From Apricaphanius iberus (Eukaryota; Chordata; Actinopteri; Cyprinodontiformes; Aphaniidae): a stretch of DNA of 64,000 nucleotides. Under the pieces are notes generated by a model that made no database searches, was not told the origin of the DNA, and saw only the letters and a list, made by a program, of their open reading frames with translations. The position numbers and the translations under genes were made by a program. Numbering within the stretch: the first letter of the stretch is position 1; each line of letters opens with the position of its first letter. Shown here piece after piece: positions 11,336-23,200 of the stretch. The stretch is taken from NCBI GenBank assembly GCA_028564705.1, contig JAPXFQ010001776.1:558001-622000 (forward strand), in the 5' to 3' direction.

Positions 11336-12111
11336 GATATTTTAATGGCCTCAGATAATGGATTTGTAACTGTTCTGGTCTTGTTAGATCTCAGTGCTGC
11401 TTTTGACACAGTCGATCATAATGTTCTCTTAGAAAGGCTTGAACATGTTGGGATCAGGGGAACAGCACTAGGCTGGTTTAAATCATATTTATCTATCATA
11501 TCTGTCCGACAGATTCCAGTTTGTTCATGTCAATGATACATCATCTTCACACTCAAGGGTTACTTGTGGAATACCACAGGATTCTGTGCTTGGACTGATT
11601 CTCTTTACTATATATATATATATGCTTCTAATTGGTAAAATAATTAAACAACATTGAATTAATTTCCAGTTATGCTGATGATACACAATTATATTTATCC
11701 ATAAAACCTGATTAATCCAAACAGTTAGGTATATGACAAGCATGTCTCGAAGACATAAAAACCTAGATGACTCTAAACTTTCTACTTGTTTCAGTTGTTG
11801 TATTTGGACCACAAGATTTAAAAAGGAAACTGATAAGTCAATCACTTCATCTGAAGGGCATTAATTTGGCCTTTGGTAATAATGTAAAGAACCTTGGTGT
11901 AATTTTTGACCTAGAAATGACATTTAAATCCCATATTAAACAGGTTTCTAAGATTTCTTTCTTTCAATTGTGGAATATTGCTCAAATTAGAAACACTCTG
12001 TCCAGGAGTGATGCAGAAAACTGGCCCATGCATTTATTACTTCAAGGCTGGACTACTATAATTCCTTATTATCAGGAAGTCCACAAAATGCAATTAAAAG
12101 CCTTCAGTTGA
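11336..12111 (+). pseudogene. L2 reverse transcriptase, C-terminal part (broken)
   Basis: LVLLDLSAAFDTVDHNVLLERLEHVG gives an intact motif A. A frameshift follows near 11505 in the YLSIISVRQI region. Motif B (GIPQDSVLGLILF) is mutated and motif C is partly readable (SYADDTQLYLS near 11665-11700). The 11767-12111 frame continues with VVVFGPQDLKRKL, NLGVIFDLEMTFKSHIKQ and a mutated C-terminus. The downstream L2 3' UTR is missing. Confidence 0.75.
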
Positions 12112-12121
12112 TCCAAAGACT

Positions 12122-12195
12122 ATGTTTTATTATTCATCATTCAGTTGTGAAAATATTTCCCTCTGGGATCAATAAAGTATTTTTGAATTGAATTT
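12122..12195 (+). repeat. LINE-type 3' tail
   Basis: TTTCCCTCTGGGATCAATAA followed by AGTATTTTTGAATTGAATT. This GGGATCAATAAAGTAT end is typical of another fish non-LTR family and is not the L2 terminus. It may mark a chimeric end or a small separate insertion. Confidence 0.5.
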
Positions 12196-12199
12196 GAGT

Positions 12200-13914
12200 G
12201 TTTACTTATGGGAAAATGGTAAATTGTTAAATTTGATTTATGTGATGTTTAACCCAGACCAGTCATGTTCCCCAGAGACTCTTAAGTGACACAACTGCAA
12301 CACATAAACAATTTTCAAAAGGAAGTTTATTTAGGTGCGGGTCCAGGAATGGAGGAATGAGATCAGAGGACTAGGATGATGACCAGTGGAAGAAGCAGGT
12401 AAGTGATTAGCCGAAGGATAATCCAACAGGCAAAGTCTGAATGGAGATGTTCTTACTTATTTGCTCGAGGACATCTGGGAGGTGTAGGAGTCTGCGGGCT
12501 GGGATTGGCTGAGGAAAAGGGTTGTATGAATAAAACTGATCAGAGAGAGAGTCTGATGTTTGGTTTCAATAGACCGGGTTGGAGGGTGGCAGGCGGCGGC
12601 AGTGAGGACAGGTGAATCTGCCGAAACGGGTCCGGAGGAACTTTGGAGGTTGACCAGGGGAATCCGGGGAAGCCTGGGTTGGCTCTACAGGATCAGTGAT
12701 GGATGACACGGCGGGGTTGAGACAGGATCTGTAGGATGATACGTGATGGTAAGAGTTACGCAGGGAATAATCTTCAGCGATTGAAGGATTTTATTCTATA
12801 TTCAATTTTAACCTTAACTCTATAAATTCCATGCGTGTTCATTTTTATCAGAGAGGAGATTAGAGTAATTTAATTTTCTTTAGATTTTAACACAAGAAAT
12901 CAAATACTGGTTCACAGGGCTGCTTAAAACAAATCAAATGTTTAGCTTATAGAGTGGTATAAATTATCCACACTCTGGGTCACCCTACCTAGGAGGAATG
13001 ACAACGTATATAACAGAAACATTAAGTTTTATATTTTAACACAAAGTTAGAGAAACTCCCCTTTAGCTTTACATATGGGACACAAAACATGATTGGTTCA
13101 TTCAAACTTTTGCCAAGACCAACCTCCTTACAACCATGCATGCATAATTAATGACCTTCCTGTTATTCTGACTTTACAAACCAGCTCTAACTAGAGTTTT
13201 TGCCAACCGTTATCTCTTACATCCTTCCATTGTCAATTGCATGGTGATGTTATCTGCCTGTGCTTTCCTACTCAATGTCCTGTTTTTCTGTGACCCAAAC
13301 AAGAGCTGACTCTGCAAAATACCTCTAAAACAATCTTAAAAGTATAATTAAAAAGTATGGTAACTAAAAAACCTTAATCAAACATTAATAAACGTTTAGT
13401 ATACTTCATGATTATAAACATTCACTTAAATTAACCATGCCAGGAGCGAGAACAATCTGGCATCAGCGTCGCGGAGTTGCCCTCCTTATGAACTGGAGCC
13501 CAGTCAGATGGGCAACACCTGTGGCAGCACCGGGCCACCACCCTGGAATGAGAAGTAAGGAAAAAAACAAAACACCACTACACAATAAACAGACTCCTAA
13601 CAATGATATCCAAATGTTATGTTTATTTATATGTTTTGGTTATTTTGATTATATATATCTGTACCTGTATTTATTATTATTTTTCAAATGAGACCACACA
13701 TACATTTTGAATGTGATTGTTGAGTTCAAATAAAAAGAAATTCTATTTATTTCTTCTATATTAGATTTTTAAAAGGAGCAACCGCATCTGGATTAATCCT
13801 TTATTTGCACTGAAAGTTGTATTTTTTGGTCATGTTTAGGAATGGTGATTAATTCACAGATAACCTGTGATTAATTAAATCAAAACTTTTAATCGTTTGG
13901 CAGCCCTACTAAAG
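12200..13914. other. no gene seen
   Basis: Two GC-richer blocks (about 12340-12740 and 13440-13560) flank an AT-rich middle. The flanks suggest an unidentified repeat but no terminal repeats, domains or target duplications were found. Confidence 0.4.
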
Positions 13915-14083
13915 ATAAAAAACAAGAGAGTTTTTGGCCGAAGTTTGTATGTTTTCCATGCTTTAAGTACCGTTTTGAGCACTGTTCAAGTACTGGCACT
14001 GTTTCAAAAATACCGGTTTGGCAACGGTATCGGATAAAAACCTAAACGACACCCATCTCTATAGGGAGCAGCTCGATGATAGA
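13915..14083 (-). repeat. hAT-like non-autonomous transposon end
   Basis: On the minus strand it starts AGAGATGGGTGTCGTTTAGG, continues with repeated CCGATACCG/CCGGTATTT blocks and ends near CTTTAGTAGGGC. This matches an abundant fish hAT-type repeat as I remember it. The opposite end was not found. Confidence 0.45.
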
Positions 14084-14111
14084 CTTGCTTGTTGTTTCAG
14101 CTGATTTTTGG

Positions 14112-14403
14112 CCTCATGTTTTGGACACTCTAGATGAAAGGCGTGGAACTGTCCACTGACTACTACCTATTGGGGAGTCAGCTCCAATGGTGGGGGGGAA
14201 TACCGGACAGACCTGGGAGGCCCAAACAAGTTATGAGGGTCAGCTGGGAATGTCTGGTGGAGTCTCCTGTCAGCAGAGCTTCAACCCCCACCTCTGGCAG
14301 AACTTCGCTTCAAACACGTCCCGCGGTAGGCAGGGTGAACATTGAGTCTGAGTGCGCCATGTTCCGTGCCTCCATTGTTGAGGCAGCTCACCGGAGCTGT
14401 GGG
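14112..14403 (+). mobile_element. Rex3 LINE fragment 1 (endonuclease end and linker)
   Basis: Shifting plus-strand frames match the end of the Rex3 endonuclease and the linker: VLDTLDERRGTVH-type sequence, then RPGRPKQVMRVSWECLVESPVS, and FRASIVEAAHRSCG. It ends abruptly at CGGAGCTGTGG, next to the start of another LINE. Rex3 belongs to the RTE clade. This is the first of four plus-strand pieces in canonical order. Confidence 0.7.
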
Positions 14404-14413
14404 ATTTGGTTAA

Positions 14414-14424
14414 AAGATGGCGCC
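14414..14424 (+). promoter_or_regulatory. YY1-like motif at LINE 5' end
   Basis: AAGATGGCGCC, identical to the motif at 8406-8416 in an unrelated LINE, overlaps the first ATG. Role inferred from YY1 sites at mammalian L1 5' ends. Confidence 0.4.
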
Positions 14425-15262
14425 AGTTTGCTTGGCCTGCCGTCTTTGTGTTTATGTTTGTATGTTTATTTTTTTGCTGCTTGTGACAATTTGTTCTAGG
14501 AGTGACTCTTTGTTGGTATATGAACGTCAGGCTCTCTTGGACTTTCAAGTTTCAGCCAGGAGCTTGGTCGGATTTGGTAATAATGGTCAAAAGGTGTTCC
14601 TCCATTTTTGATTGGGATACCCCTGCATTTTTGCCACGCCCTTGAGCCGTGGTGGTGGAGGAGATGTCACCACCGCCGCCGGGGGAAGTAGGGGAAGCAG
14701 CTGTTTCAGGCGGAGCCCCCCAGGGATCGCTGCGTAATAAGGTGTTGGGTTCCGTGGCTCCTTTAAAGGACAGACTACCGAAAATTAGATGAATGAGACA
14801 TCCCGTCAATTATGTCGGCAGTGTTGAATAGCAGAGAGGAAATGGAAAATAAAAAATCTTGTAGTCTCTCTTCAAATCCTTAGGGATTGTCAGAGCATGG
14901 TAAAGGACGCAAGAAGAGCTTATTTTTCTAATGTTATATTGTCGGCTCAGTATAAGCCTCGTGTGCTTTTTAATGTTAAATGCTCCACAATCTACAGGTT
15001 TTGAGTGTTCTGTTGATACCTGTGAATTGTTTCTTTCCTTTTTCATTGATAAGGTGGCTAGAATCAGGGCCCAGATAGCACCTTTTCAATCATTATGTAG
15101 CTCTACCTTTGGGGGTAAAATGTTCAGTCAATTTGAACCACCTTGGGTTAACCTGCAGATGTGTTGCCTCCGAGATTTTTTAAAGAGGTCTTCTTAACTG
15201 TGGGTTCACCAGTTCTCCACATAATAAATTTTAGCCTTTTAACGGGGGTGGTCCTGAAGTAA

Positions 15263-16368
15263 TTGAAACAGGCTGCTGTCCATCATTTGATTAAAAAGCC
15301 TAGTTTGGATCCTTCTGAGCTGAGTAATTATAGACCTCTTTCAAGACTTCCTATTATTTCTAAGCTTTTAGAGAAGGTTGTTTATATGCAACTAACAGAT
15401 TTTTTACGGACAAATTATTTATTTGAAAAGTTTCAGTCTAGTTTTAAGTCAGCAATGAATCAGCTTTACTTCGAGTTTTTAATTATATATTCTTAGCCAC
15501 TGATTCAGGGGATTATGTAATTCTGGTTCTGCTGGACCTGACTGCTGCATTTGACATGGTGGATCATAACATCCTTTTATAGTGTCTGGAAAAGCTTTGA
15601 GGGGTGCAAGGCTCTGCGTTGGACTGGTTTAGGTCTTACCTCACTGACAGGTAATTTTATATAGCCCTGCAAGGTTTTATATCACGTCTTTCCGATCTTT
15701 TATGTTAGGTTGTGAAGGGTTCGGTTTTAGATCCTCTTTTATTTTCTTTATACCTGCTTCCACTTGGTTGGATTTTTAGAAAAACAAAAAGGATGCATAT
15801 TCCATTTTTACGCAGACCATACCCATGTATATATTCCCTTCAAACGGCGCCAATCTTGTCACCTGGAACGTCTTCTGGAATGTCTGGTGGAGGTCAGGGA
15901 TTGGATATCCTCCAATTACCTTCTTTTTAATGATGAAAAAACAGAATTTATGGTGTTTGGTCCAAGTAATCTGAGTGGGCCGTGTCTAGCTGACCTTGGT
16001 CCACTAGCCTCTCACCTTAAGTGGGCAGTGACCTAACTTTTGACTAGTGCGGTGGTGAAGTCAGGCTTTTATCACTTGAGGAGTATTGCAAAATTAAAGT
16101 ATGTGCTGTTGAAGCAGGATTTTGAAACCGTTATCCATGCCTTTGTGACATCACGCTCATGGACTATTGCAATTCACTGTATTTTGGACTTTCTCAATCA
16201 AACATCGCTCACCTACAGTTACTACAAAATGCGGCAGCCTGTCTTTTAAAAGGCACCAAAAAGCATGAGCACATTACATCAGTCTTGATGTCATTGCACT
16301 GCTTGCCTGTTGGTTTTATAATACATTTTAAGGTACTTTTATTTGTTTTTAAATTTTTGCAGGCTTAG
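15263..16368 (+). pseudogene. L2-like reverse transcriptase (broken)
   Basis: Frame 15263-15496 has LIKKPSLDPSELSNYRPLSR, LPIISKLLEKVVYMQL and FEKFQSSF. Motif A lies near 15530-15575 in another frame (VLLDLTAAFDMVDHN). Frame 15764-16036 gives FHFYADHTHVYIPF, in which catalytic YADD has become YADH, then EKTEFMVFGPSNL. Frames 16040-16368 give the C-terminus (FYHLRSIAKLKYVLL, VIHAFVTS, HITSVLMSLHCLPV). The first half of motif B is destroyed. At least four frameshifts or stops, so long dead. Confidence 0.75.
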
Positions 16369-16401
16369 CCATTTCTGTCTGAACTACTGAGCGTTCATTG
16401 T

Positions 16402-16485
16402 CATGGAGAATGACTATTATCCGGCTTTGAGGCGATTTTGGTTCACTATCCAGCATCTCAGGGGGGAGGAAGAGGCTTGCCACTG
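16402..16485 (+). mobile_element. Rex3 LINE fragment 2 (linker before RT)
   Basis: CATGGAGAATGACTATTATC through CTTTGAGGCGATTTTGG translates to MENDYYPALRRFWFTIQHLRG, matching the segment of Rex3 that follows fragment 1 after about 200 bp in the intact element. The sequence then diverges near 16485. Confidence 0.6.
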
Positions 16486-16678
16486 TAGTGGAAAATGTAA
16501 TAGTACGAATGATCTGTTCTGTGTATTCTTCTATACTGAGTTACTGTATGCTATTTCTTCACGATATGGTAACCAATCTGATTATATGAAACTGTATGAA
16601 TTTAAAGTGAACAGATATTAAGCCTACATCCTGGCTTGGCATAATACCCGTCTGATACCTGAAGAGCATTCTGTCATT

Positions 16679-17218
16679 TGTGGTGTAATTCTGCATAAGG
16701 TTTAAACTTTTATTATTCAGAAGGTAAAAGACTGTTTATATAGTTTGCATGGTTGTAAAAATGGGTCTGTCACTATTGTTTATGCAGGTAAGCTTTTAAG
16801 TCATAAAACTCTGGGGTGAGTTTTATTGCAAGCTGTAAAAAACAGGATGTCTGTAGATTTAGTGTGTTGCCATAAAACCATAAAACTCAGAATGAGCTTT
16901 TAAGAAAAGACGTCTCACCCATATGACTGTATAATTTTCTGACAGCCAATAAGGGCTAAGACACTGTATGGAAATGTTCTGATTGGAGGGAGTAGAAACG
17001 CCTAGAGGCCCGGTTTTCTATAAAGCTGTGAAATGAAGATCATTTAATTGTTCAGATTTCTTTAAATCTGGACCACAGGGGAACGACGGGGGCAAAATTC
17101 CTCTGTAAAACTGCAATTTGTTAATCTGTTCAAAATAAATGTTAAACTGGAAATTGGCTCCATTTTGTCTCTGCTTGAACATGCATTGAATTACTTATGA
17201 TAATTATTTAATTCAACA
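16679..17218 (+). repeat. 5' LTR
   Basis: 540 bp, TGTGGTGTAATTC ... TTATTTAATTCAACA. It contains a CCAATAAGG box near 16950, a TATA-like TCTATAAAG (17017-17025) and AATAAA at 17134-17139, giving a plausible U3-R-U5 order with transcription starting near 17050. Compared with the 3' LTR I count 10 substitutions and three small length differences (1, 3 and 1 bp). Confidence 0.9.
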
Positions 17219-17225
17219 ACAAATT

Positions 17226-17240
17226 TGGTGACCTCGACGT
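17226..17240 (+). promoter_or_regulatory. candidate primer-binding site
   Basis: TGGTGACCTCGACGT begins 7 bases after the 5' LTR end, the position and TGG start expected for a tRNA primer site. Which tRNA it matches was not determined. Confidence 0.45.
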
Positions 17241-20200
17241 GTGCAGGGTTTTTGGACCAAAATCCAGTTATTTTTTTTAAGTTAATAAACGGACATGTAT
17301 TTGCTCTATTGACAATTTGCGCAGAGTTGCGTAGTTTTTTAATTCTATTGATTGGTTAATCTAACATTGGGTAATGTTGTCATGCAAGTTAAATATGTTT
17401 TTTTGTTTTGAGCAGATTGACTATTGCATGCCCGGAGTGTTGAGACCTGATCGGCTGTCTGTTTTCCTGTTTCTGAGCAGGATTGACTCCTTCTTTTCGC
17501 TCCGTAGAGAAACACCGGTGCATGCTGGGAGATGGAGTTTCTTACTCTGCGCGCCCGGTGCGGGCTGCTTGTTCTCCGGAGCGGACAGTGGAGCAGACGG
17601 ACCGATATCTTCAACGACTCAAATTGGAGCCACGGTGCGGATCGGAACTCGACGGGTTGGCCACCCTGCCCAGAATAGGACGCTATTTGGAGCTCCCAGG
17701 CTGGCAAACGGAAAAAGATTACAGAAGGGCCTGGGTCGCCCTCTGTTAAGTCTATCAAATTACCTGGGAGTGGGGCTGCGTTTACTTCAGACGCGTGGCT
17801 GAGCACCACGAACTGAATTGTGAAAATGGTCCGGCATTGTTTTTTTGGTGAGCTCCGATGAGGTTAGTGTTTTGATTTCTGCTTGTACAAAAATTGTGTC
17901 TGTATGTGTGTGTGTGAGATGTTTTTTACGCAGGCGCTTGGCGAGAAGTGCTGGTGATGTTGCGTTTTGTGTTAAAATGTTATTGTATAAATGATGAACT
18001 CGAGTATAATAAATAAATTAAAATAGATAAATGAATATCTAACTGAATATGATGGATAACTGTAATTAAAAATCTATAAGAATGAGTTGTGAACATTTAC
18101 GACAGGCCATCTGGGTGGCCGCCCTAAGCTAGGTGCTATGGCGGAGCTAATACTGTGTGAGTTTTTGCTTGATAGCATGGCTAACATACGACAGCTTTGA
18201 CTATATGTTTTGATAAATAAATTAGTAGTAGTAGGCGGTTTTCTGCCATCTGTTCGAGTCTTTTGAGTGGTTTTCTGGAGGCCGGCGCCAGGAAATTTCT
18301 CAAAGCGGACTACGGAACTTATAACAGATTGGTGTAAACCTCCGCGAGAAAATACTTAATACGGTCTAAAAGTCACCGCTTATAATGTTGTGTTTTTGGT
18401 TAATGGTTTTGGGCTGTAACGGACGTAGTTGAATCGGTGTTTGCTGTGCGGGACGGCTGAAATTGGGGACATATGTTTCAGTCCGCGTGGGAAGAACAGG
18501 AGATTTTTTGTTCATGCCGAATTAAAGTTTGGTGACGTGGTATAACTTGTGCGGATTAAGTCCTGGTATTGCGGTAAGTCATTTTCGAAAGTGTGTGTTG
18601 CGATGTTCTGGAGTGTTTTCGCTGTACGTTTTGTAGTGTTTAACGTTTCGTTGCAAAAAGAAAGCTAACGGTAGCATGTTGTTGTGGGCGGCTATGCTAA
18701 CTTAGCGGTGGTGGCTTTTGTGTGACAATGTGTTTGTGGTTGAAACTAACTGCATGTTCAATGTGTTGCAAGCTAAAAGTTGATTTTGGATAGAAAGTGA
18801 TTACAGACTCCTGCAGACGATTGCCTTGTTAAGACTTAGACTTATTTGGATTTTTGTTAACTTTTTCTGGTTGAGTAGGATGTAAAACGGCCTTAACATA
18901 ACTGGTCAGATAAATTTTGATTGCAACTCTTTTTCGGCAATGTTTTAGCACATTTTCTACGAAGGGCAATTTAAGGTGTTTCATGTTTAACTGCACTGTT
19001 CCGGTACGGAGATTAAAGATTAAGAAGTACATGCTGAATTTGGTTAACTGCTTTAGCCTGAGAAGGCTCGATTGATTACATGAGGAGAACAATTATGCAT
19101 GTTATAATTAAACGCAAATGGCTGAGAACAGTTACTCATGAGTCGATTCTGACTTGGTGAAGTTTTAATTTTTGATTTCATCTTTAAAATTAAAAAGAGG
19201 GGAGTGTATAGTCAAAATAAAAGTTGCATTTTTTGAATCTTTAAGTAGGTGGATTTTTTGCTTTTTGATTGATCTAAGCAGGAGTTGATTAAGTTGGCCT
19301 AAATAAAGATAAAGCTATAAGTAGTAATTATAAGAATTTAACGAAAAGCAAACGGTGTTAATTGGAAAGCAACAAACTGGTCTAAATTATTTTTTTAAGC
19401 ACCGTGTTGAATGGTACAGAGAATGAATTCTTTCTGTGATTTAAATAAGTATCATTTATGCTAAAATTATGTTTGGCTTATTTCTGATGGCTCTATAGAC
19501 TTTAGAAATATAGCTTAGTCTCTGAATAAATGATCTAAAGGAGACTGGTGTTAAATTATTTACACAATTGAACATTCTTAATGATTTTGTGGACACTCAA
19601 GGCTTATTGGAGTTATCAAAATTCAACTGGGGCTCAAGAAGTAACCCAGTACATTTCAATTCCGTTACAAATTAAATGTTTTTACCATGCAAAACAACAC
19701 TTATCATAGTGATAGTTTATAAACTAGTGGGATTTGAATGTTTGAGTTTGAAAAAAAGAACACAGTAAAACACAGATTCATCTTTAAGTAATCAGTTTGT
19801 TTTTAAACAGGCTGGGGATAAATTTGAATTGGTCTAAGGATTGAAAGTAATGAATATCACGGTGATCGAAATGATGGTTTAATTTGGAAGTAAGAAGTAA
19901 ATTCTAAATTCATTTATTCTGATCGTGTAGAGGCAAAATGTGATTGGACCAGCTACATTGAAATAATTTTTACCATATATTTGAATGCACATTTTGTTTT
20001 AACAAATAAAAATCGGTTTTAGTTTTAAAGTTTAGGATTAATCTTTCAGATGTTCTTTATTGATTGTTAGCTAGTTTATTTGATGCTGAGAGTAAATTTA
20101 CAGGTCCTAAACATTTTGGAACAGATCTGATCCTAGAATAATGGCATAATATATCATTTGATTAGTGGGGACTCTGTAACTGACAACTTATTTAGATTTT

Positions 20201-23200
20201 TTAGATTTTATTTTCTTTATGTTTTCTTTTTCTTTTTCTTTTTTTATTTTCCTCTTTCTCTCTCAAAATTTATATATTTGGTTCGACTTGGATTATGACC
20301 CAGATTTCTGAACTGCGGTCTGTTTATTAATTAGAACTTTGGAAAAATGTTAATTTGGGAAGCTGGATTAAAGAAAACATGATTCAGTGGTAATGTATTT
20401 GACATCTCTAGAAGCTTCAATTTAATTTGGTGTTTATCATTGGAGAAAATAAAATAAAAAAGAAGCCTGAGAGGAAAAGGGGGATACTGAAAAAAAAATG
20501 CTGGTTTTTAGTTTTTTAGTTTTTATTTTTTATTTTATTGTGACTAGTTTTTGTTTAGAGAAATGTCATCTCTTGAACCTCCTTTATTGAATTTTTTTTG
20601 TTTTGTTTGACTGCTGAGGGGAATTAGACTACTATGTATCCTACAAAAATTTAAGAGGAGTTTTAGTTGCAAAAATCACTTTGACTATGTTCAATTCCCT
20701 TCACAGAATCGGACAGATGTTTTTGAAGTATGAAATGTTTTCATTATTTACAATCAAGAATATTTGGGCAAGTGAGCACATTTGGGTTTGTTTAAAGAGG
20801 AATCATATAAGCAAAAGTACTTTGAATTGATATTGGATTGTGTTAAAGAAAAAAAAAGTACTTTAGGCTTGGCAATATTTATAGGGAAGCTGTTTTGTCA
20901 GTGATTTAAATCTTGGATTTTTCTTTAGAAATATGGATAGAATTTGAAGTATAGCAAACTGAAGACTGTTTTTGTAAACTATGTTGTGTTATCAGTCAGT
21001 ACTGTTCTCTGGTTTTGTTTTAAACATTTGATGTTTTTGATTTTGATAATTTTTGTCTGAGCCAGCTTGATAGAGATCCAGTACACTAAGTGATGGGGAG
21101 TGATCTTTGCAGATGGTTATCGACTTTATTTTTGTTATTGCAATGTTTTAGTGGTGCTTTAGCAATATCTAACAGAAAAATCCAGCCTTTTTGTTTGTTT
21201 CTTTTTTGATTTAATTTTGTTTTTCTAAGAACTAAGTGTGTTGATGAGATATTGCGATGGTCAATCTGTATAAATGTTTAATTTACACATGAGATGAAAG
21301 AGAGATTTATCAAATTGAAAAAATAGAGAAAGGCATTGCACTGATAAAATATAGAATATAAATTGGATGAAAAATGAAGGAATCATTAATTAAAATACGC
21401 AGGGGAAGTATTAGAACAACAGATTAATTAGACGTATAAGGATTAATTATTATTCCTGGTGGAGAGAGCAAACCTGTTGATTGGTATATTTTTACCAGAA
21501 TTAATACTGAAGAAATTATTACTAGTATAACTGATTGAAGTAAAATTAAAATAGAGCCCACATAGGCAGTCTGAGTGTGGAAGATATTTAAATTCAGCAT
21601 TCGAGGAAGGAGACTAATGAATATGAAAATAAAAAGTTTGAATGTAACTTGATTTGAATAAGCTGAGAGGATCGACTGTCTGTTTTTTTTTTTTTTTTCT
21701 TACTCTAATTATATATTTTTTCTCTTTTTCTCATCCTGCAACAGAGAACCCCTCAGATAAACATTCTTGAGATGGAATTTATGATCCTGGGGAGATAAGA
21801 TGGGTGGGGGTGCGTGGGCTGATGACGGATAGTGCCAGGCGCCCGCCATAACTGCCAAAGAGAGAAACATCTTTACGACCAGCGCAGAATTACGACTCTC
21901 TTGTGCTCTGCTCCCACACAGGGGGGCACCAGTGACTGTATATTTTCAGGGGTGAACTGGAGGACACCCTAGGGGGGAGCACGTTTCCTCATGCTGAGCT
22001 GAACTTTCAAGGACAATATGTGTGAATTCACTTGGCTGGCGTGAGATGGACTGTTTCTGCTGAAGAAGTGATGATCAAAGACTGTTGATTCAATGTCACT
22101 GTTGCTGAATTAACCACAAGAGTTTCTGTTTGTCTGATCGAAGGTGGCCGAGGTTCTACGAACTTTGATAACCCCATGTCTTCCCCAGGATTATCTCCAG
22201 GTAAAATACCACCATTTACCAGGAACAAAATTTGGCAGGAAAAATTGGGCCGATAGCAGGGGGTTGCTGGCTGGTGAGAGAGAACATTTTTTTTTTTCTT
22301 ATTTTTACGTTTTCATCCACAGGGATGTACTGAATTTAAGAAAGGATATATTGTAATGGAACAGACATAAGTGTCTTAAACTGGATAAATAAAATAAGTA
22401 AATGTAAGAATCGATTTGGGTGAACAAGCAAATGGATAGTAATCAGTTGAACTATACACAAAAAGTAAACTCTTGAGCCTGCTCTTGTTTTTAAATCCAT
22501 TAATGAGGGAGGTGTTTTTGGTTTGGTTTTTAGAAAAAACAACGGTGTTGTATCAAAATAATATGGACTTGCTCTTTCCCCAGGGATTATTTTTAATTAG
22601 ATGGGTGAAATAATTTCTTGGCACAATACAGTTGAATTAGATTGAAAAGGAGTGATCACAAGACTGGATCGAAAAACTGTCTTTTTTAGATGTTTACAAG
22701 CTTATGCCCCCAGGTTTATCTCCAGGATTCAGCAGCACGTGAGGAGCACACAGTCTCCTCTGGTCACGGCTGACTGCAGCTGCTGAAAAGGGTCCAAGGT
22801 ACAGCTCCAGGTCGAAGGCGTGAGGAGTCCAGTGGTTCAGCAAAGTTCCAGATGACAGCTGGGAACACACACAAAGTGCAGCTCCATGCCAACGACGAAC
22901 CTGGTCGAGGATCAGCAGGATTCTGCCTAAGGAGGGTCGAGAAGGTTTTGACCAAGCTGAATCGGAAGCTGGGGCCACAGGCGGCGGGGCCTAGCTCACC
23001 CAGAAGGTTGTTTGGGTGGTGATATTACTCATCCAGTGTGATCTATGTGCCAATGAATGAGATGGGCAATTTGAAATTGCCATCTCAAAAGAGGGATCTA
23101 CAGAAGAAGATCACAACTCACCAATCAGTTGCACAGCAGGTTTTGACCAGCCCACATCGGTGGGCTAAGCTATGGGAAGCGGGCCTGTCTGTGCATTTGT

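Larger units (their letters stand above)
7850..12121 (+). mobile_element. L2-type LINE, copy 2, split by Rex1
   Basis: The left part (7850-8398) matches the linker and N-terminal RT of copy 1 (VFPLVTGPIVDMIDLSLING, then AELRTISNLPFLSKILEK with damage). The right part resumes at 11336 with ILMASDNGFVTVLVLLDL and continues to about 12121 (LQLIQR). The interruption falls at the codons for NDI, where another LINE lies between two TGATAT copies. Many frameshifts mark this as older than copies 1 and 3. The L2 3' end is missing and the sequence passes into an unrelated LINE-type tail. Confidence 0.85.
14411..16375 (+). mobile_element. second L2-like LINE subfamily, 3' truncated
   Basis: It begins TAAAAGATGGCGCCAG, whose ATG (14417) opens a 64-codon frame (MAPVCLACRLC ... 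SLLVYERQALLDF) typical of a LINE protein start. The RT follows in several frames from about 15263 to 16368. The endonuclease is mostly missing (about 14610-14900). No L2-type 3' tail is present: homology stops in the C-terminal region (LQA, 16368) shortly before Rex3 sequence resumes at 16402. Confidence 0.72.

Noticed and set aside
17345..17809. Overlapping frames of 142-154 codons on both strands in the LTR element leader
   Set aside because: Long frames on both strands in a GC-rich patch, with no domain and no start context; a composition effect.
21810..21860. Another hammerhead-like CTGATGA in the LTR element
   Set aside because: No stem II pairing and no correctly spaced GAAA.
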